From: CBDCCT01 sp965214995
Lineage (GTDB): Bacteria > Deinococcota > Deinococci > Deinococcales > Trueperaceae
Reading direction: 5' to 3'
DNA length: 64,000 nucleotides
Assembly (NCBI GenBank): GCA_965214995.1
Contig: CBDCCT010000002.1
Coordinates: forward strand, 3,472,001-3,536,000
Shown: positions 8,867 through 16,121 of the stretch, piece by piece
Layout: every line of letters begins with the position of its first letter
Position numbering within the stretch: the stretch's first letter is position 1
Notes under the pieces: generated by a model
The model's database searches: none
Told to the model about the DNA's origin: nothing
The model's input: only the letters and a program-made list of their open reading frames with translations
Translations under genes and position numbers: made by a program

Positions 8867-9291
8867 CCGACCAGCTCGCTAAGCAGGCCGGGGGCCGGGG
8901 GCTGCACCTGCACCTCGTTGAGCGACTCGAGCCAGCGGTCTTCGTTCCAGATTTCCAGCCGGTTGGGCGCTCCGGCGACGATGACGTTAGCGGAGATGTC
9001 GGCGAACACGCGCAGGGTGGCGGGCAGGGTGATGCGTCCCGCCGCGTCTATCTTGGCCTTGGCCGCGCCCGAATAAAAAAAGCGCACGAACTTGCGGGCT
9101 TCCGCGTCGATGATGGGCAGGTCGGTGAGGCTTTTCTCGATGCGGTCCCAGTCGCCGAGGCGGAAGATATATAGACAGCCTTCCATGCCGCGCGTCACGA
9201 CCATGCCGTCCTCGACAAAGTTGCGAAAGGGCGGGGGCACGATGACGCGTCCCTTGTCATCCACCGAGTATTGAAACTCGCCGAACGGCAT
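8863..9291 (-). CDS. mraZ: Transcriptional regulator MraZ
   Basis: MraZ is the first gene of the dcw operon and represses it by binding repeats in its own promoter. The 142-residue protein is made of two SpoVT/AbrB-type units; the first begins EFQYSVDDKGRVIVP and the second contains AKIDAAGRITLPATL. The frame is open further upstream, but the start is placed at the ATG at 9291, directly after a purine-rich ribosome-binding region on the minus strand (GGAGGAGGGTGGAG), which gives the usual length. Confidence 0.92.
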   Translation of the reverse strand: MPFGEFQYSVDDKGRVIVPPPFRNFVEDGMVVTRGMEGCLYIFRLGDWDRIEKSLTDLPIIDAEARKFVRFFYSGAAKAKIDAAGRITLPATLRVFADISANVIVAGAPNRLEIWNEDRWLESLNEVQVQPPAPGLLSELVG

Positions 9292-9752
9292 TCTCCACCC
9301 TCCTCCCACCGGGAACCCGAAGCGCGGCGACACCCCAAAGCTTGGTTAAGTCTCCAAAACACGCGCCTCACCCACTTCGGTTCTGCGGGACAGCCTAACA
9401 CACTTTACCACCTTTTCCCACACCCTCCCACTTCAACCCCAAAAATGGGCTGAAAATTGATGTTTCTCCCACCTATTTCCCACCTTAGCAGAAGGAAAGA
9501 TTAGAGGTCTGATTGTGACGCGAAAGGGAGATATTACGTCTCTGGCGCTAACTTTAGCATGGGAAGCCGGTTCAAGACGCGTAAGCCCAAATGAGGCGGA
9601 TGAGACGGGGCGGGTGCTGACGCAGGTGTGAATAAGCTCACACGCCGCTCGAGGCTCAGTGGGCGAGGGGCAACCAAACGGGACGGGTTCACAAACGAAT
9701 GAGGACGTTCTTGTGAGAACGCCCTCGAGCCGGTGCTCTATAAAACAAGTAT
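9292..9752. other. Intergenic region between rnpB and mraZ
   Basis: This holds the mraZ leader, the MraZ-box repeats and, at 9703-9724, an inverted repeat (GGACGTTCT, four-base loop, AGAACGCCC) that may fold at the 3' side of the rnpB transcript but has no T-tract. Open frames crossing this stretch have no recognisable product and run into rnpB, so no gene is called. Confidence 0.5.
9406..9440 (-). promoter_or_regulatory. MraZ-box-like direct repeats upstream of mraZ
   Basis: On the minus strand the pentamers GGGGT (9436-9440), TGGGA (9426-9430), TGGGA (9416-9420) and TGGTA (9406-9410) occur at an exact 10-bp period, so each is separated by 5 bp. This is the layout known for MraZ operators (TGGGN repeats with 5-bp spacers). 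A further TGGGA pair at 9467-9471 and 9478-9482 is spaced by 11 bp. The site lies about 115 bp before the mraZ start, consistent with autoregulation of the dcw operon. Confidence 0.65.
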
Positions 9753-10203
9753 GGGTGCGGGAGAGGCTGTAAGCCGGGTTCTGTACCCCGTAGGGGCTCC
9801 GATCATCTATCTGGGACGCCCCTCGCGGGACGCCTCGAGCGGTCAACCTCGAGATGCGAACGAGCCGAGCAGGCTCTCTCTCCTTCGGACCTTGCACCGG
9901 GTGGGGTTTACCTAGCCATCCTTGTTACCAAGGATGCTGGTGGGCTCTTACTCCACCGTTTCACCTTGACCGGGAGGTATCATCTCGTCATTAACACGTT
10001 AAGTTATCTTATGAATAACAAAACGCTTTTAAACGAAGCGGATACCACCCCGGCAGTCTACTTTCTGTTGCACGTGCCGTCGCCTTACGCGCCCAGCCGT
10101 TAGCTGGCACCCTGCTCTAAAGTGCCCGGACTTTCCTCAGAGCCTTGTTGGTATCATCTAAAGAAACAAACAAAACTCCGCGATCAGACACCTCTCACCG
10201 CAA
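9753..10203 (-). ncRNA. rnpB: RNase P RNA (type A)
   Basis: The minus strand carries the universal RNase P core. It has GAGGAAAGTCCGGGC (P4 5' strand, 10124-10138), AGGGTGCC with the following hairpin, GTGCAACAGAAAG, GGTGAAAC and GTAAGAGCCCACCAGC, and near the 3' end ACAGAACCCGGCTTAC (9769-9784). P1 can be formed by GCGG(T)GAGAGG (10191-10201) with CCTCTCCCGC (9757-9766), which fixes both ends to within a few bases. The arm closed by GGTATC/GATACC (9976-10046), the P12 position, holds a 59-nt insert of only about one-third GC. Confidence 0.92.
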
Positions 10204-10209
10204 GTTCTT

Positions 10210-10215
10210 ATTCTA
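10210..10215 (-). promoter_or_regulatory. rnpB: Promoter -10 box of rnpB
   Basis: On the minus strand TAGAAT lies 6-7 nt before the predicted 5' end of the RNase P RNA. A GACA-containing -35 candidate (CCGACA) stands 15 bp upstream, slightly closer than ideal. The position relative to P1 makes this the likely promoter. Confidence 0.5.
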
Positions 10216-10615
10216 CCAGATTGCCAGGGGTGTCGGACGGGGTTAGCCAAAGGGTCGCCTTGGTTGCTGGGCGGTGTACCACGAACTGTGTGGGGCTCTA
10301 AACCGGCTCCGTCACCGACGCGAAGACACTCGCTTGAACACACAGTTCAAGACACCTCCGGTTGATGGGACCGTTGCACCGCCTCGAGTCCCGCCGAAAT
10401 GATAGAATTGTAACGGTCGCACCTTTGCTCGAGGAACCCGCAAGCGCTGTTTGAGCCGACCCGCGCGTTCGCGCCCTGGCGCGCTGACACCCCGGCTGCC
10501 GAACGCGTGGCCTCCCGTTGAGGTGGGTTGTCCCGCGACACAAACCACGGCGCAAGACGTCGGGAGACGGTCGTAGGGTCAATAAGCACAAGGTCAACAA
10601 GAAGGAGTCATGGCT
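10216..10615. other. Intergenic region between rnpB and the glycan island
   Basis: This divergent region must hold the promoter for the rightward island. Visible elements are a perfect inverted repeat CTTGAAC-ACACA-GTTCAAG at 10333-10351 (possible operator), a TAGAAT -10-like box at 10403-10408 without a good -35 partner, and the ribosome-binding site AAGGAG at 10602-10607. Small open frames on both strands have no recognisable product. Confidence 0.45.
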
Positions 10616-11614
10616 ATGGAGAAGATTTTGGTAACGGGCGGGGCGGGTTACATCGGTTCCGTGTTGGTGCGACAGTTGTTGGGGCTGGGCTATCCCGTGC
10701 GCGTGGTTGACGCGATGCGCTTTGGCGGTGAGGCGCTCGTTGAGGTGTTGAGCAACCCGGACGTTGACCTGCTTTGTGGCGATGTCCGGGACGTTACGCT
10801 TATGACCCAAGCTTTAGAAGGGGTTCGGGCGGTGGTGCACCTCGCCGCCGTCGTCGGCGACCCGGCCTGCGCGAAAGAGCCCGACTTGGCGCGGAGCGTC
10901 AACCTGGAGGGTTCCAAACGGCTTTACGAGCTGGCCGAACGCGCCGGGGTGGAACGTTTTGTGTTCGCGTCCACCTGCTCAAACTACGGCAAGATGACCG
11001 ACGCCTCCGGCTACGTTGACGAGACCTCGCCCCTACGCCCCGTGTCGCTTTACGCTGAGACCAAGGTGGCGTTTGAAACCTTCTTGCTGTCACAGCCCAA
11101 AACCAACCGGTGCCGGCCCACCTGCCTGCGCTTCTCCACCGTGTACGGGCTCTCCCCGCGCATCCGCTTCGACCTTACCGTCAACGAATTTACCAAAGAG
11201 CTCGTTTTGGGGCGCGAGCTGACCGTGTTCGGCGAGCAGTTCTGGCGGCCTTACTGTCACGTCGAAGACCTGGCCCGCTCGGTCGTCGCGGTGCTCGAGG
11301 CGGACGCCGGGGGGGTCGCGTTCGACGTTTTCAACGTGGGCGATACGGGGGAAAACTACCAAAAGCAGACCATCGTTGACCTGATTCAACAAGAGGTGCC
11401 TACGGCGGTCGTGCGCTACGTCAAGCGCGACGAGGACCCGCGCGACTACCGCGTCAACTTTGACAAGATCCGCGACTGCCTGGATTTCTCGATAACGCGC
11501 CGCGTGCCGGACGGTATCCGCGAGATCAAGCGGCTCCTCGAGGCCCAGCTCCTCCTCAACCCGGACGACCCGAAGTACGTCAACGTGGCCCCGGTGCTCG
11601 CGCATGGACGTTGA
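10616..11614 (+). CDS. NAD-dependent epimerase/dehydratase (extended SDR), first copy
   Basis: A nucleotide-sugar epimerase or dehydratase of the extended SDR family, 332 residues. It has the NAD-binding TGGAGYIG at residues 7-14, the STCSNYG active-site segment (120-125) and the catalytic YAETK (Tyr146, Lys150). AAGGAG at 10602-10607 fits the ATG at 10616 (8-nt spacing) better than the ATG at 10610. It opens the nonulosonate module and overlaps the aminotransferase gene by 11 nt, so it probably acts on the sugar before transamination; the exact reaction cannot be read from sequence. A paralogue lies at 52951-53961. Confidence 0.85.
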   Translation: MEKILVTGGAGYIGSVLVRQLLGLGYPVRVVDAMRFGGEALVEVLSNPDVDLLCGDVRDVTLMTQALEGVRAVVHLAAVVGDPACAKEPDLARSVNLEGSKRLYELAERAGVERFVFASTCSNYGKMTDASGYVDETSPLRPVSLYAETKVAFETFLLSQPKTNRCRPTCLRFSTVYGLSPRIRFDLTVNEFTKELVLGRELTVFGEQFWRPYCHVEDLARSVVAVLEADAGGVAFDVFNVGDTGENYQKQTIVDLIQQEVPTAVVRYVKRDEDPRDYRVNFDKIRDCLDFSITRRVPDGIREIKRLLEAQLLLNPDDPKYVNVAPVLAHGR

Positions 11615-12818
11615 TGAGGTCGTGACGCGCCTCAAGCGCGTTCTTCCGGCGTCGGGCGCGCCGCTTTCGCTTCACGAGCCTCTTTTTTCGGGCCGCGAGA
11701 AAGATTATGTGCTCGAGTGCCTGGACACCGGCTGGGTCTCGTCCGCGGGGCGCTTTGTTGACCTGTTCGAAAAAAGGTTGGCCGAGTACACGGGCGTCGG
11801 CTGGGCCGTCGCCGTCGTGAACGGGACCGCGGCGCTCCACATCTGCCTCGTCCTCGCGGGCGTCGAGGCGGGCGACGAGGTGCTCATGCCGACGCTGACC
11901 TTTGTGGCGACCGCCAACGCGGTGAGCTATCTCGGGGCGGTGCCGCATTTTGTCGACAGCGAGGAGCAGACGCTCGGTTTGGACCCCGCCAAGCTGGCCG
12001 ACTACCTGCGCGACGTGGCCGAGGTGCGCGGCGAAGAATGTTTCAACCGCCACACCGGGCGGCGTCTCAGGGCGGTCGTCCCCATGCACACCTTCGGGCA
12101 TCCGGTCGACTTAGGGCCCCTGCTCGAGCTTTGCGACGCCTATCATCTGGTGCTTATTGAAGACGCCGCCGAGTCGCTCGGCTCCTATTACAGGGGCAAA
12201 CACACGGGCCGGTGGGGGCGCGCCGCGGCGCTTAGCTTTAACGGCAATAAGATCATCACCACGGGCGGCGGGGGCGCTGTTTTGACCGATGATGAAACGC
12301 TCGGCCGGTGGGCCAAGCACCTCACGACCACCGCCAAGCTGCCGCACCGCTGGTCTTACGTTCACGACCAGGTCGGCTACAACTACCGTTTGCCCAACCT
12401 CAACGCGGCCCTGGGGTGCGCGCAGCTCGAGCGCCTGCCAGGTCTCCTCCAACAGAAGCGCACCCTGGCCGACCGCTATGTGGAAGCATTCCGAGATTTT
12501 GAGGGGGCGCGTGTGTTCACCGAACCGGCGTTCGCCCTTTCCAACTACTGGCTCAACGTGCTCTTGCTGGACCCTGCGTCGGCTCCCTTACGCGACGCCC
12601 TTCTGGACGCGTCCCATAAAGCCGGTTTTATGACGCGTCCCGTCTGGACGCCCATGCACCAGCTGCCCATGTACCGCGAAGCGCCGCGGATGGACTTAAG
12701 CACCGCGGAAAGTTTGAGTCAGCGCATCATCAATTTGCCGAGCAGTCCACAGCTTGTTGACGGTGTTGTTGACGGGGGTGTGGTTGACAGTGCTATTCAC
12801 AGGGATGCCCCCGCGTGA
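11604..12818 (+). CDS. PLP-dependent sugar aminotransferase (DegT/LegC-like)
   Basis: DegT/DnrJ/EryC1-family aminotransferase of 404 residues, which would add an amino group at C4 of a 4-keto nucleotide sugar. The GTAALH cofactor-binding segment and the PLP lysine in FNGNKIITTGGGG (Lys216) are present. Its place next to neuA and neuB suggests the LegC role in nonulosonic acid synthesis. The C-terminus carries an extra valine/aspartate-rich tail made of repeated GTTGAC units (12756-12797). The stop overlaps the next start as GTGA. An N-terminal remnant of a paralogue survives at 53961-54150. Confidence 0.87.
   Translation: MDVDEVVTRLKRVLPASGAPLSLHEPLFSGREKDYVLECLDTGWVSSAGRFVDLFEKRLAEYTGVGWAVAVVNGTAALHICLVLAGVEAGDEVLMPTLTFVATANAVSYLGAVPHFVDSEEQTLGLDPAKLADYLRDVAEVRGEECFNRHTGRRLRAVVPMHTFGHPVDLGPLLELCDAYHLVLIEDAAESLGSYYRGKHTGRWGRAAALSFNGNKIITTGGGGAVLTDDETLGRWAKHLTTTAKLPHRWSYVHDQVGYNYRLPNLNAALGCAQLERLPGLLQQKRTLADRYVEAFRDFEGARVFTEPAFALSNYWLNVLLLDPASAPLRDALLDASHKAGFMTRPVWTPMHQLPMYREAPRMDLSTAESLSQRIINLPSSPQLVDGVVDGGVVDSAIHRDAPA
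12756..12797 (+). repeat. Tandem GTTGAC-headed units at the 3' end of the aminotransferase gene
   Basis: Three units (12756-12767, 12768-12782, 12783-12797) of 12, 15 and 15 nt start with GTTGAC and encode VDGV, VDGGV and VDSAI. They lie beyond the conserved aminotransferase domain and keep the reading frame. Confidence 0.7.
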
Positions 12819-13507
12819 CGCCCGCGGCCTCGAGGCTGGCCGTCATCCCTGCTCGTGGGGGGTCGCAGCGCATCCCGCGCAAAAACATCCGCCCGCTGGG
12901 GGGGCGTCCGCTCATCGCCTACACCATCGAGGCCGCCTTGCAAAGCGGGTTGTTTTCGCGGATCGTCGTCAGCACCGACGATGCTGACATCGCCGAGATT
13001 GCCGTGGCGCACGGGGCGGAGGTGCCGTTTTTGCGTAGCAAGACGTTGGCGGATGATCACACCCCGGTGTCGCTGGCTACTTTGGACGCCTTAGAGCGCC
13101 TGGACGCCGCGGGCGACATGTATCATGTGGCGCAACTCATGCCCAACTGTCCGCTAAGGACCGCGCAAGACATCCGCGAAAGTTACGAACACTTTACGGC
13201 GGGCGGCGGCGAGGCCCAACTTTCGGTGACGCGTTACGGGTGGCTGAATCCCTGGTGGGCCTTGACGCTCGACGCGTCGCAGGTGATGACGCCTTTGTTC
13301 GAGGCCCAACTCAAAAGGCGCAGCCAAGACCTGCCGACGCTGTACTGCCCGACCGGCGCGGTCTGGTGGATCACGGCGGAAGCGTTGCGCCGCGAGCGAA
13401 CCTACCATATCGAAGGGCGCACCGGCTGGCCGCTCCCCTGGCAACGCGCCCTTGACATCGACGACATGGACGACTGGGCCTTGGCGGAACTGCTCGTGTG
13501 CCGGTAA
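12815..13507 (+). CDS. neuA: CMP-nonulosonate (acylneuraminate) cytidylyltransferase
   Basis: Activates a nonulosonic acid as its CMP sugar. The 230-residue protein has the N-terminal CTP-binding signature ARGGSQRIPRKN (residues 13-24), the QLMPNCPLR segment and an acidic DIDDMDDW end, as in NeuA/LegF/PseF. The GTG start at 12815 is in a GTGA overlap with the aminotransferase. Sequence alone does not tell whether the substrate is sialic, legionaminic or pseudaminic acid. The C-terminal third is also found in the chimeric ORF at 53961-54383. Confidence 0.88.
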   Translation: MTPAASRLAVIPARGGSQRIPRKNIRPLGGRPLIAYTIEAALQSGLFSRIVVSTDDADIAEIAVAHGAEVPFLRSKTLADDHTPVSLATLDALERLDAAGDMYHVAQLMPNCPLRTAQDIRESYEHFTAGGGEAQLSVTRYGWLNPWWALTLDASQVMTPLFEAQLKRRSQDLPTLYCPTGAVWWITAEALRRERTYHIEGRTGWPLPWQRALDIDDMDDWALAELLVCR

Positions 13508-13508
13508 C

Positions 13509-14414
13509 ATGCGTACAGCGCTCTACATGGTTATCCACCCCGGCATCACCCCTTACTTGAGACCTTGGTACGAGAGTCTTAAAGCGCAACGTGACCAAGA
13601 CTTCGACCTATGGCTGAGCTTAGACGGCGTGAGCCGCGAGCAGGTGTGCTCTATTTTAGAAACGGAGGTAAACGCCACGTGGCGCGTCGCAAGTTCGGGG
13701 GCGACGCACGCAGCGCTGCGTGCCGACGCCCTCGGCAGCGTCACAACGGACTACGACGCGGTGATTTTAGTCGACGGCGACGACGTGCTCGAGCCCTCGC
13801 GGGTCGGGGCGGCTAAAGAAGCGCTCGAGACCCACGACGTTTACGGCTGCGCCATGACGCTCATTGACGAAACCGGCGGGGCGTTGCCGGGGGTTTTCAC
13901 TCCACCCCCCGGCGCGGATTTAGCCGAGCTGTTGCCGAGGCTCAACCTCTTCGGCTTTAGCAACACGGCCTACCGAAGCGGCGTTCTTGCCGACGCGTTA
14001 GCCGCGCTACCCAACACGACCTTGGTCGATTGGTGGGTGGTCACGCGCGCTTGGCTGCAAGGGGCCGCGCTGACCTTTGACCATCATCCTCGGATGGCGT
14101 ACCGTCAGTACGCGAGTAACACGGCTCGAGTCCTGCCCCCTTTCACGCCCGCTTACCTCTTGACCGCCACAGCCCACGTGCTCAACCATTATCATCTACT
14201 TTTGGCCGACGCGCCCGAAGATGCGCCCCCGGCCTCTTTGTCACACCTCGACTCGCGCCACTCGGACGTGCAACGCTTCGCCGCCGCCGTCACCGACCAT
14301 GACGTTCTGGCGCGCTACTTAGGGGCGCTTCACGCGCGCCCCCAATCCCTTTACCTGTGGTGGGAGATGGTCGCTCACCCGGACCTGGAGACCCTATGGA
14401 CAAGCTCACCCTAG
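13509..14414 (+). CDS. Glycosyltransferase-like protein of the nonulosonate module, first copy
   Basis: A 301-residue protein that begins RTALYMVIHPGI and has WLSLDGVS near residue 35 and VDGDDVLEP near residue 90; the latter resembles the DXD region of GT-A glycosyltransferases. The middle part NTAYRSG and the arginine-rich AYRQYASNTAR are conserved in the second copy at 54384-55301. I do not recognise the exact family. Position between neuA and neuB in both copies suggests transfer of, or a step with, the nonulosonic acid. The ATG follows the neuA stop by 1 nt, and its end overlaps neuB by 19 nt. Confidence 0.7.
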   Translation: MRTALYMVIHPGITPYLRPWYESLKAQRDQDFDLWLSLDGVSREQVCSILETEVNATWRVASSGATHAALRADALGSVTTDYDAVILVDGDDVLEPSRVGAAKEALETHDVYGCAMTLIDETGGALPGVFTPPPGADLAELLPRLNLFGFSNTAYRSGVLADALAALPNTTLVDWWVVTRAWLQGAALTFDHHPRMAYRQYASNTARVLPPFTPAYLLTATAHVLNHYHLLLADAPEDAPPASLSHLDSRHSDVQRFAAAVTDHDVLARYLGALHARPQSLYLWWEMVAHPDLETLWTSSP

Positions 14415-15448
14415 CCGGACGCCTCGTCGGCCCGGACGAACCCCCTTACCTCATCGCCGAAATCGGCTCCAACCACAACGGCGACGTGACGCTCTGCAAG
14501 GCGATGATCGACGAGGCGCAGCGCTGCGGCGCCGACGCGGTCAAGTTTCAGTCTTGGTCGAGTACCTCGCTTATAAGCCAACGCGAGTACGAGCGCAACG
14601 TGAGCTACAGCGACAAGAAAAAGCACTTCGGCTCGCTCGCCGAGATGGTGAGCGCATATCAGCTCACCGAGGCCATGCACCGAGAAATCGCCGCCTACTG
14701 CCGCGAGCGCGGCGTCACCTTCCTCTCGACCCCCTTCGCGCCCGAGGAGGTGGACCTGCTCGAGTCCTTAGACGTGGCCGCTTATAAAGTGGCGTCGATG
14801 GACGTGAATCATCCCCTGCTGCTCGAGCACATCGCCAAAACGGGCAAACCCGTGATTCTCTCGACGGGAATGGCGAGCTTGAGCGAAGTCGCGCAAGCGG
14901 TGGCGACCCTGCAACAGCACAAAAGCGGGCCCATCGCCCTCCTTCACTGCATCTCAATCTATCCTCCCGCTTACCCGACTATTCACCTGCGCAACATCCC
15001 CATGTTGGAGCAAGCCTTTGACTTGCCCGTCGGCTTTAGCGACCACTCGCTGGGCGTCGCCATCCCGCTCGCCGCCGTCGCGCTGGGGGCCTGCATCATC
15101 GAAAAGCACTTTACGCTCGACAAAGACATGGAGGGCTGGGACCACGCCATCTCGGCCGACCCGGCGGAGCTCGAGACGCTGGCGACGGAGGGTCGCAACG
15201 TTTTTGCGGCTCTGGGTAGGGGTGAGCGCACGGTGAGCAGCGATGAATTAGAAAAGCGCAAAAAGTTCCGTCGCCGTGTGGTGCTCAAAAGCGCGGTGCG
15301 CGTCGGCCAGGTGTTGCGCGTTGAGGACCTCGACTTCAAGCGCCCGGGCACGGGCATCCATCCCGACGAATACGGCTACGTCGTCGGCCGCGCCGTCAAG
15401 AACGACCTCGACGCGGACCACGAGCTCGAGTGGTCCGACCTGGTGTAG
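14396..15448 (+). CDS. neuB: Nonulosonic acid synthase (NeuB family)
   Basis: Condenses phosphoenolpyruvate with an N-acetylhexosamine derivative to make a nine-carbon nonulosonic acid. The 350-residue protein has the N-terminal EIGSNHNG (residues 22-29), KFQSWS, STPFAPEEVD, STGMASL and SDHSLG motifs, EKHFTLDK near residue 240, and a C-terminal SAF (antifreeze-like) domain. The ATG at 14396 is chosen because the second copy starts at the equivalent ATG at 55283; the frame is open 39 nt further upstream. It could make Neu5Ac, legionaminate or a relative. Confidence 0.92.
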   Translation: MDKLTLAGRLVGPDEPPYLIAEIGSNHNGDVTLCKAMIDEAQRCGADAVKFQSWSSTSLISQREYERNVSYSDKKKHFGSLAEMVSAYQLTEAMHREIAAYCRERGVTFLSTPFAPEEVDLLESLDVAAYKVASMDVNHPLLLEHIAKTGKPVILSTGMASLSEVAQAVATLQQHKSGPIALLHCISIYPPAYPTIHLRNIPMLEQAFDLPVGFSDHSLGVAIPLAAVALGACIIEKHFTLDKDMEGWDHAISADPAELETLATEGRNVFAALGRGERTVSSDELEKRKKFRRRVVLKSAVRVGQVLRVEDLDFKRPGTGIHPDEYGYVVGRAVKNDLDADHELEWSDLV

Positions 15449-15452
15449 ACGC

Positions 15453-16118
15453 GTGACGGGCAGCCCCAAAACTCCGCCTCGCACCGTGCTCGTCTTGGGC
15501 GCTGGCGGGCACGCCCGCGTGCTGATTGACGCCTTGCAGGGGCGCGACGACGTGACTCTTGGGGGTGTTTTCGACCAGGACTCGAGCCTTTGGGGAGAGC
15601 GGCTTATGAGCGTGCCCGTGCTCGGTGGCGACGAGGCCGTGTTTGATTACGCGCCGGAGCGCGTCTGGCTTGTGAACGCGGTGGGCAGCACTCGAGACAC
15701 CGGCCCGCGGCGGGGGCTTTTCGAGCGGTTCAAGGGGCGCGGCTATGAGTTTCTGAGCGTGGTTCACTCGAGCGCCCGGCTGGCGGGGAGCGTGACGCTC
15801 GCCGAGGGCGTTCAGGTCTTGGCGGGGGTCATCATCAACCCCCACGTCACCGTCGGCGCGAACGCCATCATTAACACCGGGGCCATTATCGAACACGACT
15901 GCCGCCTGGGCGCGCACGTTCACGTCGCGCCGGGGGTCACGATGGCGGGCGGGGTTGAGGCGGGGCGGGGCGTCCATATCGGCATCGGCGCCACCCTCAT
16001 CCAAAACCTCACCCTCGGTGACGGTTGCGTAATCGGGGCGGGGGCGGTCGTGCTAGAGTCGGTCCAAGCTCATACGTTGGCGGTGGGGGTGCCTGCGAAA
16101 GTTGTTCGAAGGTGGTGA
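15453..16118 (+). CDS. Sugar acetyltransferase, NeuD/PglD family
   Basis: A 221-residue trimeric hexapeptide-repeat acyltransferase. The N-terminal nucleotide-sugar-binding GAGGHARV (residues 18-25) is followed by left-handed beta-helix repeats with the I-x-x-G-A pattern and an NTGAIIEHDC active-site stretch with its catalytic histidine. In nonulosonate loci this family acetylates the new 4-amino group (LegH/PglD) or O-acetylates the acid (NeuD). The GTG at 15453 lies 4 nt after neuB. Confidence 0.87.
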   Translation: MTGSPKTPPRTVLVLGAGGHARVLIDALQGRDDVTLGGVFDQDSSLWGERLMSVPVLGGDEAVFDYAPERVWLVNAVGSTRDTGPRRGLFERFKGRGYEFLSVVHSSARLAGSVTLAEGVQVLAGVIINPHVTVGANAIINTGAIIEHDCRLGAHVHVAPGVTMAGGVEAGRGVHIGIGATLIQNLTLGDGCVIGAGAVVLESVQAHTLAVGVPAKVVRRW

Positions 16119-16121
16119 AAC

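Noticed and set aside
9703..9724. Rho-independent terminator for rnpB
   Set aside because: The stem-loop is good, but no run of T follows on the rnpB strand, so it is mentioned only as an inverted repeat.
9433..9897. 154-codon open frame on the minus strand upstream of mraZ
   Set aside because: It overlaps the conserved 3' part of rnpB and the MraZ-box region, has no recognisable domain and is explained by high GC content.
10158..10343. Possible small protein or tRNA near the rnpB 5' end
   Set aside because: The frame runs into the RNase P RNA. A 7-bp acceptor-like pairing was found by eye, but no D, anticodon or T arm could be formed, so no tRNA is called.
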